This document shows positions 1 to 11,358 of a stretch of 64,000 bases of DNA, in pieces (the stretch's first letter is position 1; each line of letters begins with the position of its first letter). Position numbers and translations under genes: made by a program. The stretch lies in assembly GCF_004124235.1 (NCBI RefSeq), contig NZ_CP032487.1, forward strand, positions 124,001-188,000. Direction: 5' to 3'. The stretch comes from Yersinia hibernica (GTDB lineage: Bacteria > Pseudomonadota > Gammaproteobacteria > Enterobacterales > Enterobacteriaceae). The notes below the pieces were generated by a model. That model did not search any database. It saw nothing but the letters and a program-made list of their open reading frames with translations, and had not been told where the DNA came from.

Positions 1-355
1 GTTTAATAGCTTTTATTTCCTTGTCGGAAATTGAAGAAATGCCTTTATTACTGTTTTGTGAAGTAATAGATTTTAATTGGGTTTTTAGCTCAGTCAGTAC
101 ACCCATTTTTTCTTTATGCATGCCTGAACCCTGTGAGTTCAATGTTTTGATCATGCTGTTGATATTATTAGTAAATTTATCAGCATCTTGTTCGGGGATC
201 TGATTGTCCATCTTCATAAAATTACTACTATTTTTTATTTCTTTCATCTGGCCAGCCAGTGTTTTCATATCTGCTTTATGAAAACGGCCATCCGCATTCG
301 TATGCTTAACCGCCGTAGTAATGGCACTTCGGATGCTCGCTACGTTGAAACCCAT
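1..355 (-). CDS. Unknown protein, N-terminal 118 residues only
   Basis: An open frame runs on the minus strand from an ATG at 355 off the left edge. An AGGAG ribosome site lies just before the start. The visible protein begins MGFNVASIRSAITTAVKHT and is rich in Lys, Asn, Ser and Met, with no signal peptide, membrane segment or cysteine. It looks helical and hydrophilic. I do not recognise the family. Its AT-rich codon use differs from ppc next door, which suggests accessory origin. It is transcribed away from the window, downstream of ppc's terminator and in the same direction as ppc. Confidence 0.6.
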   Translation of the reverse strand, partial: MGFNVASIRSAITTAVKHTNADGRFHKADMKTLAGQMKEIKNSSNFMKMDNQIPEQDADKFTNNINSMIKTLNSQGSGMHKEKMGVLTELKTQLKSITSQNSNKGISSISDKEIKAIK

Positions 356-491
356 ATTGACTCCTAATAATTTTAATAAAAATGGTTTGTAAGGCGCAAT
401 AGTAAGCTCGCAGCCAATAACTCTCTTGCACAAATCGATGCTAAACATAGTGGCTCGTGATGGAATGAATGCCAGCTATTGATTTAGCAAT

Positions 492-514
492 AAAAAAACG
501 GGCACTTGGCCCGC
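492..514 (-). terminator. Rho-independent terminator of ppc
   Basis: On the minus strand a GCGGGCC...GTGCCCG-type hairpin is followed by a run of T (the A-run at 492-498). It lies about 35 bp after the ppc stop codon. Confidence 0.8.
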
Positions 515-547
515 TTTGTATTTTTATGCCCGATAATTCTACTGGCG

Positions 548-3184
548 CTAGCCGGTATTGCGCATCCCCGCCGCCACACCGGCAATCGTCACCATCAATG
601 CTTGCTCAACACGGGCATCCGGGTGTTCTTGTTGGCGCGAACGGTGCAATAGCTCGGCTTGCAGCACGTTTAATGGGTCGGTATACACGTTACGCAACGC
701 GATAGATTCCGCAATCCACGGCAAATCAGCCATTAAGTGGTCGTCGTTGGCAATGGCCAGTACCACTTTAATGTCCGCTTCTAATTGGTCGCGCAATTGC
801 TGGCCCAGCGGCCACAGTGATTTATCCACCAGACGCTGGTCATAATATTCAGCCAGCCACAAATCAGCCTTGGCGAACACCATTTCCAGCATGCCAATCC
901 GGGTTGAGAAGAATGGCCAGTCACGACACATGGCGGCTAATGTTTCTTTCTTACCGGCATCAACCGCTTTTTGTAAACCGGCACCCGCGCCCAACCAGGC
1001 CGGCAGCATTAGGCGGTTTTGCGTCCAGGCGAAAATCCATGGGATGGCGCGCAGACTTTCCACACCGCCATTCGGGCGGCGTTTCGCTGGGCGTGATCCC
1101 AATGGCAGTTTGCCCAACTCTTGCTCGGGCGTGGCCGCGCGGAAATAAGGGACAAATTCTGGATTTTCACGTACGTAGCCGCGATACATATCGCAGGACG
1201 CATCCGACAGCAAATCCATCACCTCACTCCATTCTTTCTTCGGCTCTGGCGGCGGCAACAAATTGGCTTCCAGCACCGCACTGGCATACAGGGCTAAGCT
1301 GCTGATAGTGACTTCCGGTAAACCAAATTTAAAGCGAATCATTTCGCCTTGTTCGGTAACGCGTAAGCCGCCTTTCAGGCTACCCGGAGGCTGAGAAAGC
1401 AGTGCAGCATGGGCTGGTGCGCCACCACGGCCGATTGAACCGCCACGGCCATGGAACAGTGTCAGCGAAATACCCGCTTTCTCGCAGGTTTTGATTAGCG
1501 CATCCTGTGCGCGATATTGCGCCCAAGACGCGGCCATCACCCCGGCATCTTTCGCCGAGTCAGAATAGCCAATCATCACCATTTGTTTGCCTTGGATCAG
1601 GCCGCGATACCAGTCGATATTCAGTAACTGGGTCATCACGTCGTCGGCGTTATTCAGGTCATCCAAGGTTTCGAACAGTGGCGCGACCGGCAGAGTGAAT
1701 GGGCAACCGGCCTCTTTCAGTAGCAAATGCACCGCCAGCACGTCCGATGGCACTTTGGCCATAGAAATCACGTAAGCGGCGATAGAGCCCTGCGGTGCCT
1801 CGGCAATCACTCGGCAAGTTTCCAACACTTCTTGGGTGTCGGCACTCGGTTCCCATTTCAGCGGCACCAATGGGCGTTTGGAGTTCAATTCACGAATCAG
1901 GAAGGCTTGTTTATCCGCCTCAGACCAGCTTTCATAATCGCCCAAGCCCAAATAACGGGTCAGTTCAGCAATAGCATCGGTGTGGCGGGTGCTTTCCTGG
2001 CGCACATCAATGCGCACCAATGGCACACCAAAACAGCGCACCCGGCGCAGGGTATCCAGTAATTGGCCATTGGCGATGATTTCCATGCCACAGGTTTTCA
2101 GCGACTGATAACACGCGTAAAGCGGATCCCATAGTTGGTCATTGCTGACCAGCAAGTCGGTTGGCGGCAATACCCGCTCGCCTTTTAAGCGGCTTTCCAG
2201 ATAGGCCTGAGTGTTGGTCAACTGGGTGCGCACGCGCTTCATCAGTTCACGGTAAGGCTCGAGCACTTCCTCACCGCCCGCCAGCTCGCGCAGTGCTGGC
2301 GTACATTCCGACATGGAAAGCTCAGACACCAACACCTGAATATCACGCAGGAACAAATCGGTCGCTTTCCAGCGGCTCAGTAACAGCACATGGCGGGTAA
2401 TTTCAGCGGTGACATTGGGGTTACCGTCGCGGTCGCCGCCCATCCATGATGTGAAGCGAATCGGCACCGCCTCTACTGGCAAGCGGTAATCAAGGGAGTT
2501 TTGCAGCTGCTCGTTAAATTCACGCAAAAAGGCAGGCACACCCTCCCATAGACTATTTTCAACCACGGCAAAGCCCCATTTGGCTTCATCAACCGGGGAG
2601 GGGCGGATTTTGCGAATTTCGTCAGTATGCCATGATTGTGCGACTAACTGCCGCAAACGACGCATGATCTTGTTGCGTTCGTAATCGGCTAAATCATTGT
2701 GATCCAACTGGCTCAGGCAAGTATTCACTTCGACCAGTTTATGAATCAGGGTGCGGCGGGTGATTTCAGTTGGGTGAGCGGTCAACACCAGCTCAATGGA
2801 CAACTCATCAACCGCGCGGCGCATGTCTTTGTCACTCAGCTTTTTGTCTTTTAAGCGGGTGAACAGTTGAGCCAGGGCTTCCGGATTACTTGCGGCTTCA
2901 CCGTGTGGCGAAATACTGTGATATTGCTCTGCCGTATTCGTCAGATTGAGAAATTGGCTAAAAGCACGGGCTACCGGCAGCAGCTCGTCGTTAGATAAAT
3001 TTTGCAGCGTTGTCAGCAGTTCTTGACGGCTCGCTTCATTACCAGCACGCGAAGATTTAGATAATTTACGGATGGTTTCTACTCTATCAAGGATGTGTTC
3101 GCCGAGTGCTTCCTTGATGGTGTCTCCGAGTAGTTTGCCGAGCATACTGACGTTACTTCGCATTGCGGAATATTGTTCGTTCAT
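548..3184 (-). CDS. ppc: Phosphoenolpyruvate carboxylase
   Basis: This cytosolic enzyme adds bicarbonate to phosphoenolpyruvate to make oxaloacetate, refilling the TCA cycle. The 878-residue protein matches the enterobacterial family length. I chose the ATG at 3184 because the protein then starts [17 protein letters not shown], as in E. coli, with an AGGGG ribosome site upstream; the open frame extends 20 codons further but without family similarity. Visible signatures are [12 protein letters not shown] (catalytic His), [27 protein letters not shown] and the glycine-rich [13 protein letters not shown] loop. The C-terminal MRNTG end is conserved. The gene is monocistronic, with its own terminator downstream. 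Confidence 0.98.
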   Translation of the reverse strand: MNEQYSAMRSNVSMLGKLLGDTIKEALGEHILDRVETIRKLSKSSRAGNEASRQELLTTLQNLSNDELLPVARAFSQFLNLTNTAEQYHSISPHGEAASNPEALAQLFTRLKDKKLSDKDMRRAVDELSIELVLTAHPTEITRRTLIHKLVEVNTCLSQLDHNDLADYERNKIMRRLRQLVAQSWHTDEIRKIRPSPVDEAKWGFAVVENSLWEGVPAFLREFNEQLQNSLDYRLPVEAVPIRFTSWMGGDRDGNPNVTAEITRHVLLLSRWKATDLFLRDIQVLVSELSMSECTPALRELAGGEEVLEPYRELMKRVRTQLTNTQAYLESRLKGERVLPPTDLLVSNDQLWDPLYACYQSLKTCGMEIIANGQLLDTLRRVRCFGVPLVRIDVRQESTRHTDAIAELTRYLGLGDYESWSEADKQAFLIRELNSKRPLVPLKWEPSADTQEVLETCRVIAEAPQGSIAAYVISMAKVPSDVLAVHLLLKEAGCPFTLPVAPLFETLDDLNNADDVMTQLLNIDWYRGLIQGKQMVMIGYSDSAKDAGVMAASWAQYRAQDALIKTCEKAGISLTLFHGRGGSIGRGGAPAHAALLSQPPGSLKGGLRVTEQGEMIRFKFGLPEVTISSLALYASAVLEANLLPPPEPKKEWSEVMDLLSDASCDMYRGYVRENPEFVPYFRAATPEQELGKLPLGSRPAKRRPNGGVESLRAIPWIFAWTQNRLMLPAWLGAGAGLQKAVDAGKKETLAAMCRDWPFFSTRIGMLEMVFAKADLWLAEYYDQRLVDKSLWPLGQQLRDQLEADIKVVLAIANDDHLMADLPWIAESIALRNVYTDPLNVLQAELLHRSRQQEHPDARVEQALMVTIAGVAAGMRNTG

Positions 3185-3531
3185 ATGACCCCTGACCCAT
3201 ATCCCCTTCACCCTTGACGCCGCAGGGTGGTTAGCGGCGCTCACTCAACCAAATGACTGACCAGTGTCAGCGCATCGGGATTCGTTCACTTGCTGCCAAC
3301 CAGCAACACCAATGACTTTGGGTATAAACTTTTATGGTTTCTTTTTGTAAATTAGTTTCATCTAAAAGGCTAAGATGGACAAATCCACTCGCCACGTTCA
3401 ATTCCATACCCCAATTGACACTATTTTCAGCAAAAAAACATCATTTTTAGGGATATTGCTGAAATTTAATTACTGCAGCCAGATTATCAGCCTAGCTTAT
3501 CGGCAATATTGATCCGCCTACCCCATACGAG
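3185..3531. other. ppc-argE intergenic region
   Basis: About 350 bp without a gene between two minus-strand genes. It must carry the ppc promoter, but I see no hexamer pair, operator or hairpin good enough to name. Confidence 0.4.
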
Positions 3532-4686
3532 TTATTTTTGCTGACAGAAATGGTCAACTAACTGGCCAATCAGCTCGCGGGTTGGCTCGATAAAGGCCAT
3601 ATCAATAAATTCATCCGGCTGATGGGCTTGATTGATAGACCCGGGGCCTAACACCAATGTCGGGCAAATTTGCTGAATAAATGGCGCTTCGGTGCAATAG
3701 TTAACCACTGCCGTGCGCTCACCCAGTAATTTTTCGATAACTCCGACCATATGATGATCCGTCGGACATTCATAGCCTGGAATTGGCGGATGCAGTTCAT
3801 CAATACTCAAGCGGCCCGGCCAGCGCGCACTCACTGGTGCCAATGCTTCAGTCATCAATTCATTCAGATCACTTAAGGTCAGGCCCGGTAATGGGCGGAT
3901 ATCCATATGTAATTCACAGCAAGCACAGATGCGGTTTGCGGCATCACCACCATTAATATGACCAAAATTCATTGTCGGATAAGGAATGGCAAATGCCGGA
4001 TTGTTGTAGCGCTCTTGCAGGGTGGTGCGCAGCTTCATAAGCTCGGTAATTGATTCATGCATCAAATCAATGGCGTTAACACCGCGGGCGGGGTCGCTGG
4101 AGTGGCCGGACTGGCCAGTAATGCGGATAGCATTGGAAATATGCCCTTTGTGGGCCCGCACCGGTTGCAGTGAGGTAGGTTCACCAATAATGGCGAAGTC
4201 GGGGCGCAGCTGGGTAGACGCGGCAAAATAACGCGCGCCTGCCATGGTGGTTTCTTCATCGGCAGTCGCCAAGATATACAGCGGCTTGCTCAGTTTGCTG
4301 GCATCAAGATCGCGCACGGCATCGAGAATAAAGGCAAAAAAGCCTTTCATATCGGCGCTACCCAAACCATACAGTTTATTGTCATGCTCGGTCAGGGTGA
4401 ATGGGTCGCGTGTCCAGCGCCCTTCATCATAGGGGACGGTATCGGTGTGGCCCGCCAGCAGCAAGCCACCTTGACCTTCACCTATAGAGGCGAGCAGATT
4501 AAATTTGTGGCGAGCATCAGGCACAGGCTGGATTTCGACACGAAAACCCAGATCAGCAAACCATCCGGCCAACAAGTTGATTAGCGACTCATTACTTTGG
4601 TCGAGAGCACTATCGGTTGCGCTGATCGATGGTGTGGCGATTAATGCCCGATACAGCTCAATAAATGGAGGTAATTTCATCTTCAC
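3532..4686 (-). CDS. argE: Acetylornithine deacetylase
   Basis: ArgE removes the acetyl group from N-acetylornithine to give ornithine and acetate in arginine biosynthesis. It is an M20-family metalloenzyme in the cytosol. The 384-residue protein carries the metal-binding AGHTDTVP motif (His80, Asp82), LGSADMKG with a bridging Asp, and ADEETTMAG with the catalytic and metal-binding Glu pair. A late conserved His lies in [13 protein letters not shown]. Start and length match E. coli (383 residues). It is transcribed divergently from argCBH, and the shared intergenic region holds an ArgR operator only about 25 bp from this start, so it is probably arginine-repressed. Confidence 0.97.
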   Translation of the reverse strand: MKMKLPPFIELYRALIATPSISATDSALDQSNESLINLLAGWFADLGFRVEIQPVPDARHKFNLLASIGEGQGGLLLAGHTDTVPYDEGRWTRDPFTLTEHDNKLYGLGSADMKGFFAFILDAVRDLDASKLSKPLYILATADEETTMAGARYFAASTQLRPDFAIIGEPTSLQPVRAHKGHISNAIRITGQSGHSSDPARGVNAIDLMHESITELMKLRTTLQERYNNPAFAIPYPTMNFGHINGGDAANRICACCELHMDIRPLPGLTLSDLNELMTEALAPVSARWPGRLSIDELHPPIPGYECPTDHHMVGVIEKLLGERTAVVNYCTEAPFIQQICPTLVLGPGSINQAHQPDEFIDMAFIEPTRELIGQLVDHFCQQK

Positions 4687-4711
4687 TGTTGACAGCCTTT
4701 GGTTAGGGTAG

Positions 4712-4750
4712 TATCAATATTCATGCATTAATTGTGAATAAAAATACATT
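4712..4750. promoter_or_regulatory. Paired ARG boxes (ArgR operator)
   Basis: Two 18-bp ARG boxes lie at 4712-4729 and 4733-4750, separated by the usual 3 bp. Against TNTGAATWWWWATTCANW the second box has one mismatch and the first has three. The pair lies close to the argE start and about 165 bp from argC, so it fits argE control best and could act on argCBH across the divergent region. Confidence 0.8.
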
Positions 4751-4861
4751 AAGCTTGAGCGTAAGGGAACCTAAAAACACCCTTAAACTTACGAAAATGT
4801 CAATGCTCAATCACGTGGGGGAACAGTAAAACCTTGCTGAGAACCCAAATAATGGTTTTGA

Positions 4862-4889
4862 GTATTTATGTCTTTAAACGCATAAATAC
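4862..4889. promoter_or_regulatory. Perfect 9-bp inverted repeat at the likely argC promoter
   Basis: GTATTTATG at 4862-4870 is mirrored by CATAAATAC at 4881-4889 with a 10-bp spacer, 27 bp before the argC ATG. A TTGAGT hexamer at about 4858 followed by CATAAA/ATAAAT at promoter spacing overlaps it. It is only a poor ARG-box match (TATG...CATA around TTTAAA). It may be the core promoter with a weak ArgR site or another operator. Confidence 0.4.
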
Positions 4890-4916
4890 AATTAAGTCAG
4901 AAGGTAAACTAAACCC

Positions 4917-5921
4917 ATGTTGAATACGCTGATTGTTGGTGCCAGTGGTTATGCCGGAGCGGAGCTTACGGCTTACCTTCATCGACACCCACATATGAAC
5001 ATAACCGGTTTAACGGTTTCAGCGCAAAGTGCAGATGCAGGAAAATTACTTTCTGATCTGCATCCGCAACTAAAAGGTGTAATCGATCTGCCGCTACAAC
5101 CCTTGGTGGATGTGGCTCAGGCGGCAAAAGGTGTGGATGTTGTGTTCCTCGCCACCGCCCATGAGGTCAGCCATGATTTAGCCCCCCAATTCCTGGCTGC
5201 GGGCTGTGTGGTATTTGACCTCTCCGGCGCATTCCGGGTTCAGGATGTCGCTTTCTACAGTCAATATTACGGCTTTGAACATCAACATGCTGATTGGCTG
5301 GATAAAGCCGTCTATGGATTAGCGGAATGGCAAGCCGAAGAAATTAAACAGGCGCAATTGATTGCCGTGCCGGGTTGCTACCCAACCGCATCCCAATTGG
5401 CGCTTAAGCCATTGGTTGATGGCGATTTACTTAATGAAGCACAATGGCCGGTGATTAATGCCGTCAGTGGTGTGAGTGGCGCGGGCCGCAAAGCCAGTAT
5501 GGGTAATAGTTTCTGTGAAGTGAGCTTACAGCCGTACGGTTTATTTAATCATCGCCATCAGCCGGAAATAGTCGCCCACCTTGGCACGCCGGTGATTTTT
5601 ACTCCGCACTTAGGTAATTTCGCCCGGGGTATCTTGGCGACCATCACTTGCCGCCTGAAAGCGGGGGTCACAGCAGCAGATATTGCTGAGGCATACCACC
5701 GTGCTTATCAGGATAAGCCACTGGTGCGGCTTTATAAGCAAGGTGTTCCGGCACTAAAAGCGGTGGTGGGTTTGCCTTTCTGTGACATCGGTTTCTCGGT
5801 ACAGGGCGAACATTTAATTATTGTCGCGACAGAAGATAACCTGCTGAAAGGGGCCGCAGCTCAGGCCGTGCAATGCATGAATATACGTTTTGGCTTTGCG
5901 CAAACTCAGTCCCTGCTGTAA
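4917..5921 (+). CDS. argC: N-acetyl-gamma-glutamyl-phosphate reductase
   Basis: ArgC reduces N-acetylglutamyl phosphate with NADPH to the semialdehyde, the third step of arginine synthesis. The 334-residue protein has an N-terminal Rossmann motif [10 protein letters not shown] (residues 8-17) and the catalytic cysteine in [10 protein letters not shown] (Cys154). Length equals the E. coli enzyme. The ATG at 4917 begins directly at the family N-terminus, [14 protein letters not shown]. It is first in the argCBH operon, with argB following after 64 bp. Confidence 0.97.
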   Translation: MLNTLIVGASGYAGAELTAYLHRHPHMNITGLTVSAQSADAGKLLSDLHPQLKGVIDLPLQPLVDVAQAAKGVDVVFLATAHEVSHDLAPQFLAAGCVVFDLSGAFRVQDVAFYSQYYGFEHQHADWLDKAVYGLAEWQAEEIKQAQLIAVPGCYPTASQLALKPLVDGDLLNEAQWPVINAVSGVSGAGRKASMGNSFCEVSLQPYGLFNHRHQPEIVAHLGTPVIFTPHLGNFARGILATITCRLKAGVTAADIAEAYHRAYQDKPLVRLYKQGVPALKAVVGLPFCDIGFSVQGEHLIIVATEDNLLKGAAAQAVQCMNIRFGFAQTQSLL

Positions 5922-5985
5922 GTCACAGCAGGGTTTGTCACCGAGTCGAAACTGACATTTTTATCCAATTATATTGAGGCGAAAC

Positions 5986-6762
5986 ATGATGAACCCGTTG
6001 GTCATTAAATTAGGTGGCGTGTTGCTGGACAGCGAAGAAGCGTTGGAGCGCCTGTTTACTGCATTGGTGACCTATCGTGAGAAACATGAGCGCCCGCTTG
6101 TGATTATGCACGGCGGTGGTTGTCTGGTGGATGATTTGATGAAAAAACTCGCCCTGCCGGTAGTGAAGAAAAACGGCCTGCGCGTGACCCCAGCCGATCA
6201 GATTGACATTATCACTGGTGCATTAGCGGGCACAGCCAATAAAACCCTGCTGGCTTGGGCGGTAAAACACCAAATTAATGCCGTCGGTTTATGTCTGGGT
6301 GATGGTAATACGGTTGAGGTCACACCATTAGATGCCGAGCTGGGCCACGTAGGTAAAGCTTTGCCCGGCTCTGCCGCATTGGTGCAAACCTTACTGGCAG
6401 CAGATTACATGCCAATCATCAGCTCTATCGGTATTACTGTTGATGGCAAATTGATGAATGTGAATGCCGACCAGGCGGCGACGGCTTTGGCGGCGACACT
6501 GGGAGCAGATTTGATTTTACTGTCGGATGTCAGCGGCATTTTAGATGGTAAAGGCCAGCGCATTGCGGAAATGACAGCACAAAAAGCCGAGCAACTTATT
6601 GCTCAGGGCATCATTACTGACGGCATGGTGGTTAAAGTGAATGCGGCGCTGGATGCGGCTCGTTCATTGGGCCGCCCGGTGGATATCGCCAGTTGGCGTC
6701 ATGCAGATCAGTTGCCAGCATTGTTTAATGGGGTACCGATTGGTACGCGCATTCTGGCTTAA
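5986..6762 (+). CDS. argB: Acetylglutamate kinase
   Basis: ArgB phosphorylates N-acetylglutamate with ATP, the second step of arginine synthesis. I chose ATG 5986 (protein [11 protein letters not shown], 258 residues as in E. coli) rather than an upstream TTG, because a GAGG ribosome site precedes it. Motifs are KLGGVLL at the start, the phosphate-binding HGGGCLVD and a late [21 protein letters not shown] nucleotide-site region. It is the middle gene of argCBH. Confidence 0.97.
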   Translation: MMNPLVIKLGGVLLDSEEALERLFTALVTYREKHERPLVIMHGGGCLVDDLMKKLALPVVKKNGLRVTPADQIDIITGALAGTANKTLLAWAVKHQINAVGLCLGDGNTVEVTPLDAELGHVGKALPGSAALVQTLLAADYMPIISSIGITVDGKLMNVNADQAATALAATLGADLILLSDVSGILDGKGQRIAEMTAQKAEQLIAQGIITDGMVVKVNAALDAARSLGRPVDIASWRHADQLPALFNGVPIGTRILA

Positions 6763-6818
6763 TACTGTTCAAACAGACTATTATGAATTTCTATTTAGCG
6801 ATCTAGGGAAGCAAAATT

Positions 6819-8192
6819 ATGGCATTGTGGGGCGGACGGTTCAGTCAGGCAGCAGATCAGCGTTTTAAGCAATTTAATGATTCTCTGCGGTTTGATTACC
6901 GGTTGGCAGAGCAGGATATTATCGGTTCTGTCGCTTGGTCAAAAGCACTGGTCACGGTTGGCGTTTTAACCGCCGCTGAACAGCAACAACTTGAGCAGGC
7001 ACTCTCTGTCTTATTAGAGGAGGTACAGGCTGACCCACACGCTATTTTAGCCAGTGATGCGGAAGATATTCACAGCTGGGTTGAAACTAAACTGATTGAT
7101 AAAGTCGGTGATTTGGGCAAGAAATTGCATACTGGGCGCAGCCGTAATGACCAGGTGGCAACTGATCTGAAATTGTGGTGTAAATTTCAGATAACTGAAT
7201 TACAAACCGCGGTGCAGCAGTTGCAGCAGGCGCTGGTTATCACGGCTGAAGCTAATCAGGACGCAGTCATGCCGGGTTATACCCATTTGCAGCGCGCCCA
7301 ACCTGTGACCTTTGCACACTGGTGCCTGGCTTATGCTGAAATGCTGGCCCGTGATGAAAGCCGCCTGCAAGATACACTGAAACGCCTTGATGTTAGCCCG
7401 CTAGGCAGTGGTGCATTGGCCGGGACGGCCTATGCTATCGACCGCGAACAACTGGCCGGTTGGCTAGGTTTTGCATCGGCAACGCGTAATAGTCTGGACA
7501 GTGTTTCTGATCGTGACCATGTGTTGGAATTACTGTCTGACGCCAGCATTGGCATGGTGCATTTATCCCGTTTTGCTGAAGATCTGATTTTCTTCAACAG
7601 TGGTGAAGCGGCATTTGTCGATTTATCTGACCGCGTAACATCAGGCTCTTCCTTGATGCCGCAAAAGAAAAACCCAGATGCACTGGAATTAATCCGTGGG
7701 AAATGTGGCCGGGTACAAGGTGCATTGACCGGGATGATGATGACGCTGAAAGGCTTGCCTCTGGCCTATAACAAAGACATGCAAGAAGACAAAGAAGGGC
7801 TGTTTGATGCGCTCGATACTTGGCTCGACTGCCTGCATATGGCGGCGCTGGTGTTGGATGGCATTCAAGTGAAACGCCCGCGTTGTCAAGAAGCAGCCGA
7901 GCAAGGTTATGCCAATGCCACTGAATTAGCTGATTATCTGGTCGCAAAAGGGGTGCCTTTCCGTGAAGCACACCATATTGTCGGCGAGGCTGTTGTTGAG
8001 GCGATTCGTCAGGGTAAAGCGCTAGAGGCTTTATCACTCAATGAGTTGCAGAAATTCAGTGCAGTTATTGGTGATGATGTATACCCAATTTTGGCGTTGC
8101 AATCTTGTTTAGATAAGCGGGTAGCGAAAGGTGGGGTTTCACCACAGCAGGTAGCATCGGCGATTGCGGAGGCTAAAAAGCGCTTATTTTAA
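6819..8192 (+). CDS. argH: Argininosuccinate lyase
   Basis: ArgH splits argininosuccinate into arginine and fumarate, the last step of the pathway. It is a 457-residue fumarase/aspartase-superfamily enzyme. The superfamily signature [11 protein letters not shown] is at residues 276-286, and [13 protein letters not shown] and [10 protein letters not shown] are the other conserved regions. It ends the argCBH operon, 56 bp after argB, and is followed by a strong terminator. No argG is present in this cluster. Confidence 0.97.
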   Translation: MALWGGRFSQAADQRFKQFNDSLRFDYRLAEQDIIGSVAWSKALVTVGVLTAAEQQQLEQALSVLLEEVQADPHAILASDAEDIHSWVETKLIDKVGDLGKKLHTGRSRNDQVATDLKLWCKFQITELQTAVQQLQQALVITAEANQDAVMPGYTHLQRAQPVTFAHWCLAYAEMLARDESRLQDTLKRLDVSPLGSGALAGTAYAIDREQLAGWLGFASATRNSLDSVSDRDHVLELLSDASIGMVHLSRFAEDLIFFNSGEAAFVDLSDRVTSGSSLMPQKKNPDALELIRGKCGRVQGALTGMMMTLKGLPLAYNKDMQEDKEGLFDALDTWLDCLHMAALVLDGIQVKRPRCQEAAEQGYANATELADYLVAKGVPFREAHHIVGEAVVEAIRQGKALEALSLNELQKFSAVIGDDVYPILALQSCLDKRVAKGGVSPQQVASAIAEAKKRLF

Positions 8193-8215
8193 TTCGCAGG
8201 ATATTCTTTAATATT

Positions 8216-8248
8216 GAAAACGGGCCATATCCAACCTGGCCCGTTTTG
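8216..8248 (+). terminator. Terminator of argCBH
   Basis: An AAAACGGGCCA...TGGCCCGTTTT hairpin ends in a short T-run, 24 bp after the argH stop. Its A-run on the other side could also let it work on the opposite strand. Confidence 0.85.
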
Positions 8249-8417
8249 CATTATAGCGGTTTAAATATATTGAATTCGTTACTCATCTTATTTATAAAAT
8301 TTCAATTCACGTAACAGCAACCGCTGTGTGTTGATTATTTATATTTTCTATAAAATCAATATCATTAATTACATGCTGCTTTATCCTTAATAGAGAGTTG
8401 AGTTTATAACCAGAGAT

Positions 8418-8436
8418 GATTATAATAATTATTATC
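8418..8436. promoter_or_regulatory. Fur-like iron box upstream of the has locus
   Basis: The 19 bp at 8418-8436 match the Fur consensus GATAATGATAATCATTATC at 16 of 19 positions. They lie in the AT-rich 550-bp gap between argH and hasR, about 300 bp before the hasR start. Has heme-acquisition operons are generally iron-repressed by Fur, so the site fits. The rest of the gap (8250-8417 and 8437-8740) holds no gene that I can see. Confidence 0.65.
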
Positions 8437-10578
8437 AAATAATGGCGGAATGGTAAAATATCAACTAGCATTAATAAATAAAAATACCCAGGTAAAATAA
8501 CGATAAATCTTACTCGGATATATTAATTTATTGTCTAACAAGGTATTCAATTTCCTTGAGAATTTACACTCTACTTATTTGATAAAGTAACTTACTTCTC
8601 TAATAGAAAACAACGTCATTTTAGCTACCGGATATTTTCTGTTATTTGGTAGTAATGCTATGACTAAATTATATTGTACGGTAATGGCTAATAGTTAATG
8701 GATATATTGCTTTTATATTAATAAGGATGAAATCTCATAAATGGATAGTATAGCTAGAGATAGGAAGAGAATAATAAATTCAATGAAGAAAGTTGCATTT
8801 GGCATATGTGTGGCGCTGACGGCACAAGGCTATTCAGAGAGAACTCAAGCTGACACCAGAGTAATATCTGCTAATGAGCAAGACATGGTATTAGATGAAC
8901 TCAAAGTTGAAGGTACCCGCCATTCTCATGAGGGGGATTGGGTCTATGATGAGCCCCGCTCAGTGAGTGAAATATCACGCGAGCAAATGGATAATCGGCC
9001 AGCCCGCCATGCAGCAGATATCTTGGAGCAAACGCCGGGTGTGTACTCTAGTGTGAGCCAAAACGACCCGGCGCTTTCGGTTAATATCCGTGGCATACAA
9101 GATTATGGCCGTATCAATATGAATATTGATGGTATGCGTCAGAATTTTATGAAAAGTGGCCATGGGCAGCGCAATGGCATGATGTATATCGATCCGGAAA
9201 TACTGGATAATGTGGTGATTGAAAAAGGAGTGAGCAGCGGTATTGGCGGGGCCGGAGTCATTGGCGGGATTGCCACATTTAATACAATTAATGCCAGCGA
9301 TTTCCTCGAACCAGGGAAAGAAATTGGTGGTAAAGTCCGCGCACTAACAGGTGATAACGGCACTCAGTTTATTGGTAGTGCCGCACTGGCACTGGGTAAT
9401 GAATATGGTGATATCTTAATCGCCGCCAGTGAACGTAATCTAAAAGATTATTGGCCGGGTAATAAGGGGTATCTTGGTGAATTACGCATGGGGCGGAGAA
9501 AGAATAAATTTGATAGTGATGTCAAAAATAATAAAGTTGCCTTTACGTATTATAAAATGCATACACGATTAGCAAAAATAGGCTGGAATTTATCCGCCAA
9601 TCAACGGCTAGCACTCAGTTATTTACAAACACAAGTATATGCCCCCAATGCCGGTATGTACACCATTTTAGATGATAAAGCGACACCACGTACTTTTAGA
9701 TATGGCTGGTTAAGTAAAGGTGTTAGTAATGTGATGAACCGTAATATTGGATTGGATTATAGCCTAAAACCGGAACATATTGCTTGGATAGATGCCACTG
9801 CCAAAGCCTATTACGTCGATACCGATGATTACACTGATACCCATAATGCTAATGCCGTTTTCCGCAAACAATATTGGACTCAAACCCGCCTCACCACCCA
9901 TGGTTTACAACTACAAAATACCAGCTTATTAAATTTTGCCGATCACCATCAATTACGTATTAAATATGGCCTTGACTGGTTTAGTGATAACTCCCGTGGG
10001 CGTACAACTAATGACTATCTGGATGCGCTAACGCCAGTGGATAAAAGAGTCAATGGACTGACACCCGCGGGTCAGCGCGCCATTACCAGCACCTTTGCTC
10101 AGCTTAATTACGATTATAATGATTGGCTGCGGTTAGAGGGGGGGCTGCGGCATGATAAATTTCGCATACAGGGGAATACCTGGATGCTAATAAGTCGCTA
10201 TCGCCATGCTTATACCCGTGAAAATCCTTGTGATCCAATAATACATGAGCTCGAAGAGAAAGAATATACGCGATGTTCTAGTAATGTAAACTTCCCAATG
10301 GCATGGGAGGTCAATCGTCGCGAACAGCGATTATCACCCACCGCAGGTATTGGGATAAAGCCCGGGGTTCCTTGGTTAGAGTTTTTTGGTCATTACGGTA
10401 AATCCTGGCGGCCACCGGCGCTGACGGAAATGTTGGCGACCGGTAGTCCGCATGGTCATGGCTGGATTTTACCGAATCCTTTGGCGCAGGGAGAGAATGC
10501 CAAAACCTGGGAGGCGGGCCTGAATATTCAGCATACCGGCCTGTTTATTAATGAAGATCGTCTGGCGGCAAAGTTAGC

Positions 10579-10586
10579 GTATTTTG
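10579..10586. repeat. Target-site duplication, left copy
   Basis: GTATTTTG immediately left of the IS, repeated at 11351-11358 on the right. A ninth base (C) also matches on the outer side, so the duplication may be read as 8 or 9 bp, both normal for the IS1 family. Confidence 0.85.
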
Positions 10587-10637
10587 GGTCGTGACGCAAA
10601 CTTAGTGTTGGTGTACTCTTTACCCTTTGGATGATTG

Positions 10638-10913
10638 ATGGCAAAGATTGATGTGGTTTGTCCTCGCTGTTCTGAAACTCATGGGGTTATCCGAAACGGC
10701 CACTCCGGCTCAGGGGCGCAGCTCTATCGCTGTAACCAATGCCTGAAGACCTTCCAGCTCAGCTATCGCTACAACGGAGCTAAACCCGAAACCCATCAGG
10801 CCATCGTTGATATGGCGATGAACGGCTCCGGATGCCGCGATACAGCACGGGTTCTACGGATAAGCCTCAATACCGTTCTGCGTCATCTAAAAAACTTACG
10901 CCGCACCAGGTAG
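10638..10913 (+). CDS. insA: IS1-type InsA, zinc-finger/HTH repressor part of the transposase
   Basis: The 91-residue protein equals IS1 InsA in length. Two CxxC pairs (CPRC, CNQC) form an N-terminal zinc finger, and [15 protein letters not shown] leads into the helix-turn-helix. InsA alone binds the IS ends and represses; fused to InsB by frameshifting it forms the transposase. ATG 10638 is chosen by alignment to InsA over the adjacent TTG. Confidence 0.93.
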   Translation: MAKIDVVCPRCSETHGVIRNGHSGSGAQLYRCNQCLKTFQLSYRYNGAKPETHQAIVDMAMNGSGCRDTARVLRISLNTVLRHLKNLRRTR

Positions 10914-11335
10914 CGCAAAACGTAGAGCCTAGCGCAGAGGTGGTTATCTGCTGTGAAGCCGATGAGCAGTGGTCATATGTCCGCTGTAAAGGCAATCAAC
11001 GCTGGCTGTTTTATGCCTATGACCGCATCCGAAAGCGCGTTATCGCCCATGTATTTGGCCCGCGAAATGCTTTGACATTAAAGCGTCTTCTGGTTTTGCT
11101 GAGCCAGTTTAGCATTGCCTTCTACATGACCGATGCCTGGCCGGTATACCGCACTTTATTGTCCTCAACCAGTCATGTTATCAGCAAGAAATACACCCAG
11201 AGGATAGAGCGACATAATCTGAACTTGCGAACCCATCTCAAACGGTTAGCCCGCAAGACTATCTGCTTCTCAAAATCAGAAGAAATGCACGATAAGATCA
11301 TCGGATGGTATCTGACAATTAACCATTACCACTAA
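10832..11335 (+). CDS. insB: IS1-type InsB, catalytic part of the transposase
   Basis: A 167-residue frame overlaps insA in the -1 frame. It carries the DDE residues in [16 protein letters not shown] and QRIERHN, followed by the conserved LHDK-type region ([10 protein letters not shown]). In the IS1 family it is expressed as an InsAB' fusion by -1 slippage at an A6C heptamer, here AAAAAAC at 10889-10895. The separate ATG at 10832 is probably not the working start. Confidence 0.92.
   Translation: MPRYSTGSTDKPQYRSASSKKLTPHQVAQNVEPSAEVVICCEADEQWSYVRCKGNQRWLFYAYDRIRKRVIAHVFGPRNALTLKRLLVLLSQFSIAFYMTDAWPVYRTLLSSTSHVISKKYTQRIERHNLNLRTHLKRLARKTICFSKSEEMHDKIIGWYLTINHYH
10889..10895 (+). other. Programmed -1 frameshift heptamer AAAAAAC
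   Basis: Six A then C near the end of insA, at the point where the -1 frame of insB is open. This is the known IS1 slippage motif. Confidence 0.8.
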
Positions 11336-11350
11336 ATCTGCGGCACGACC

Positions 11351-11358
11351 GTATTTTG
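11351..11358. repeat. Target-site duplication, right copy
   Basis: GTATTTTG directly right of the IS, matching 10579-10586. The hasR frame continues through it. Confidence 0.85.

Larger units (their letters stand above)
10587..11350 (+). mobile_element. IS1-family insertion sequence, 764 bp
   Basis: The element has terminal inverted repeats beginning GGTCGTG that match at 18 of 21 positions. It has an 8-bp target duplication and two overlapping frames of InsA and InsB type with an A6C slippage site, all as in the IS1 family (IS1 itself is 768 bp). It lies in the same direction as hasR. Both ends and both frames are intact, so it is probably active or recently inserted. Confidence 0.95.
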
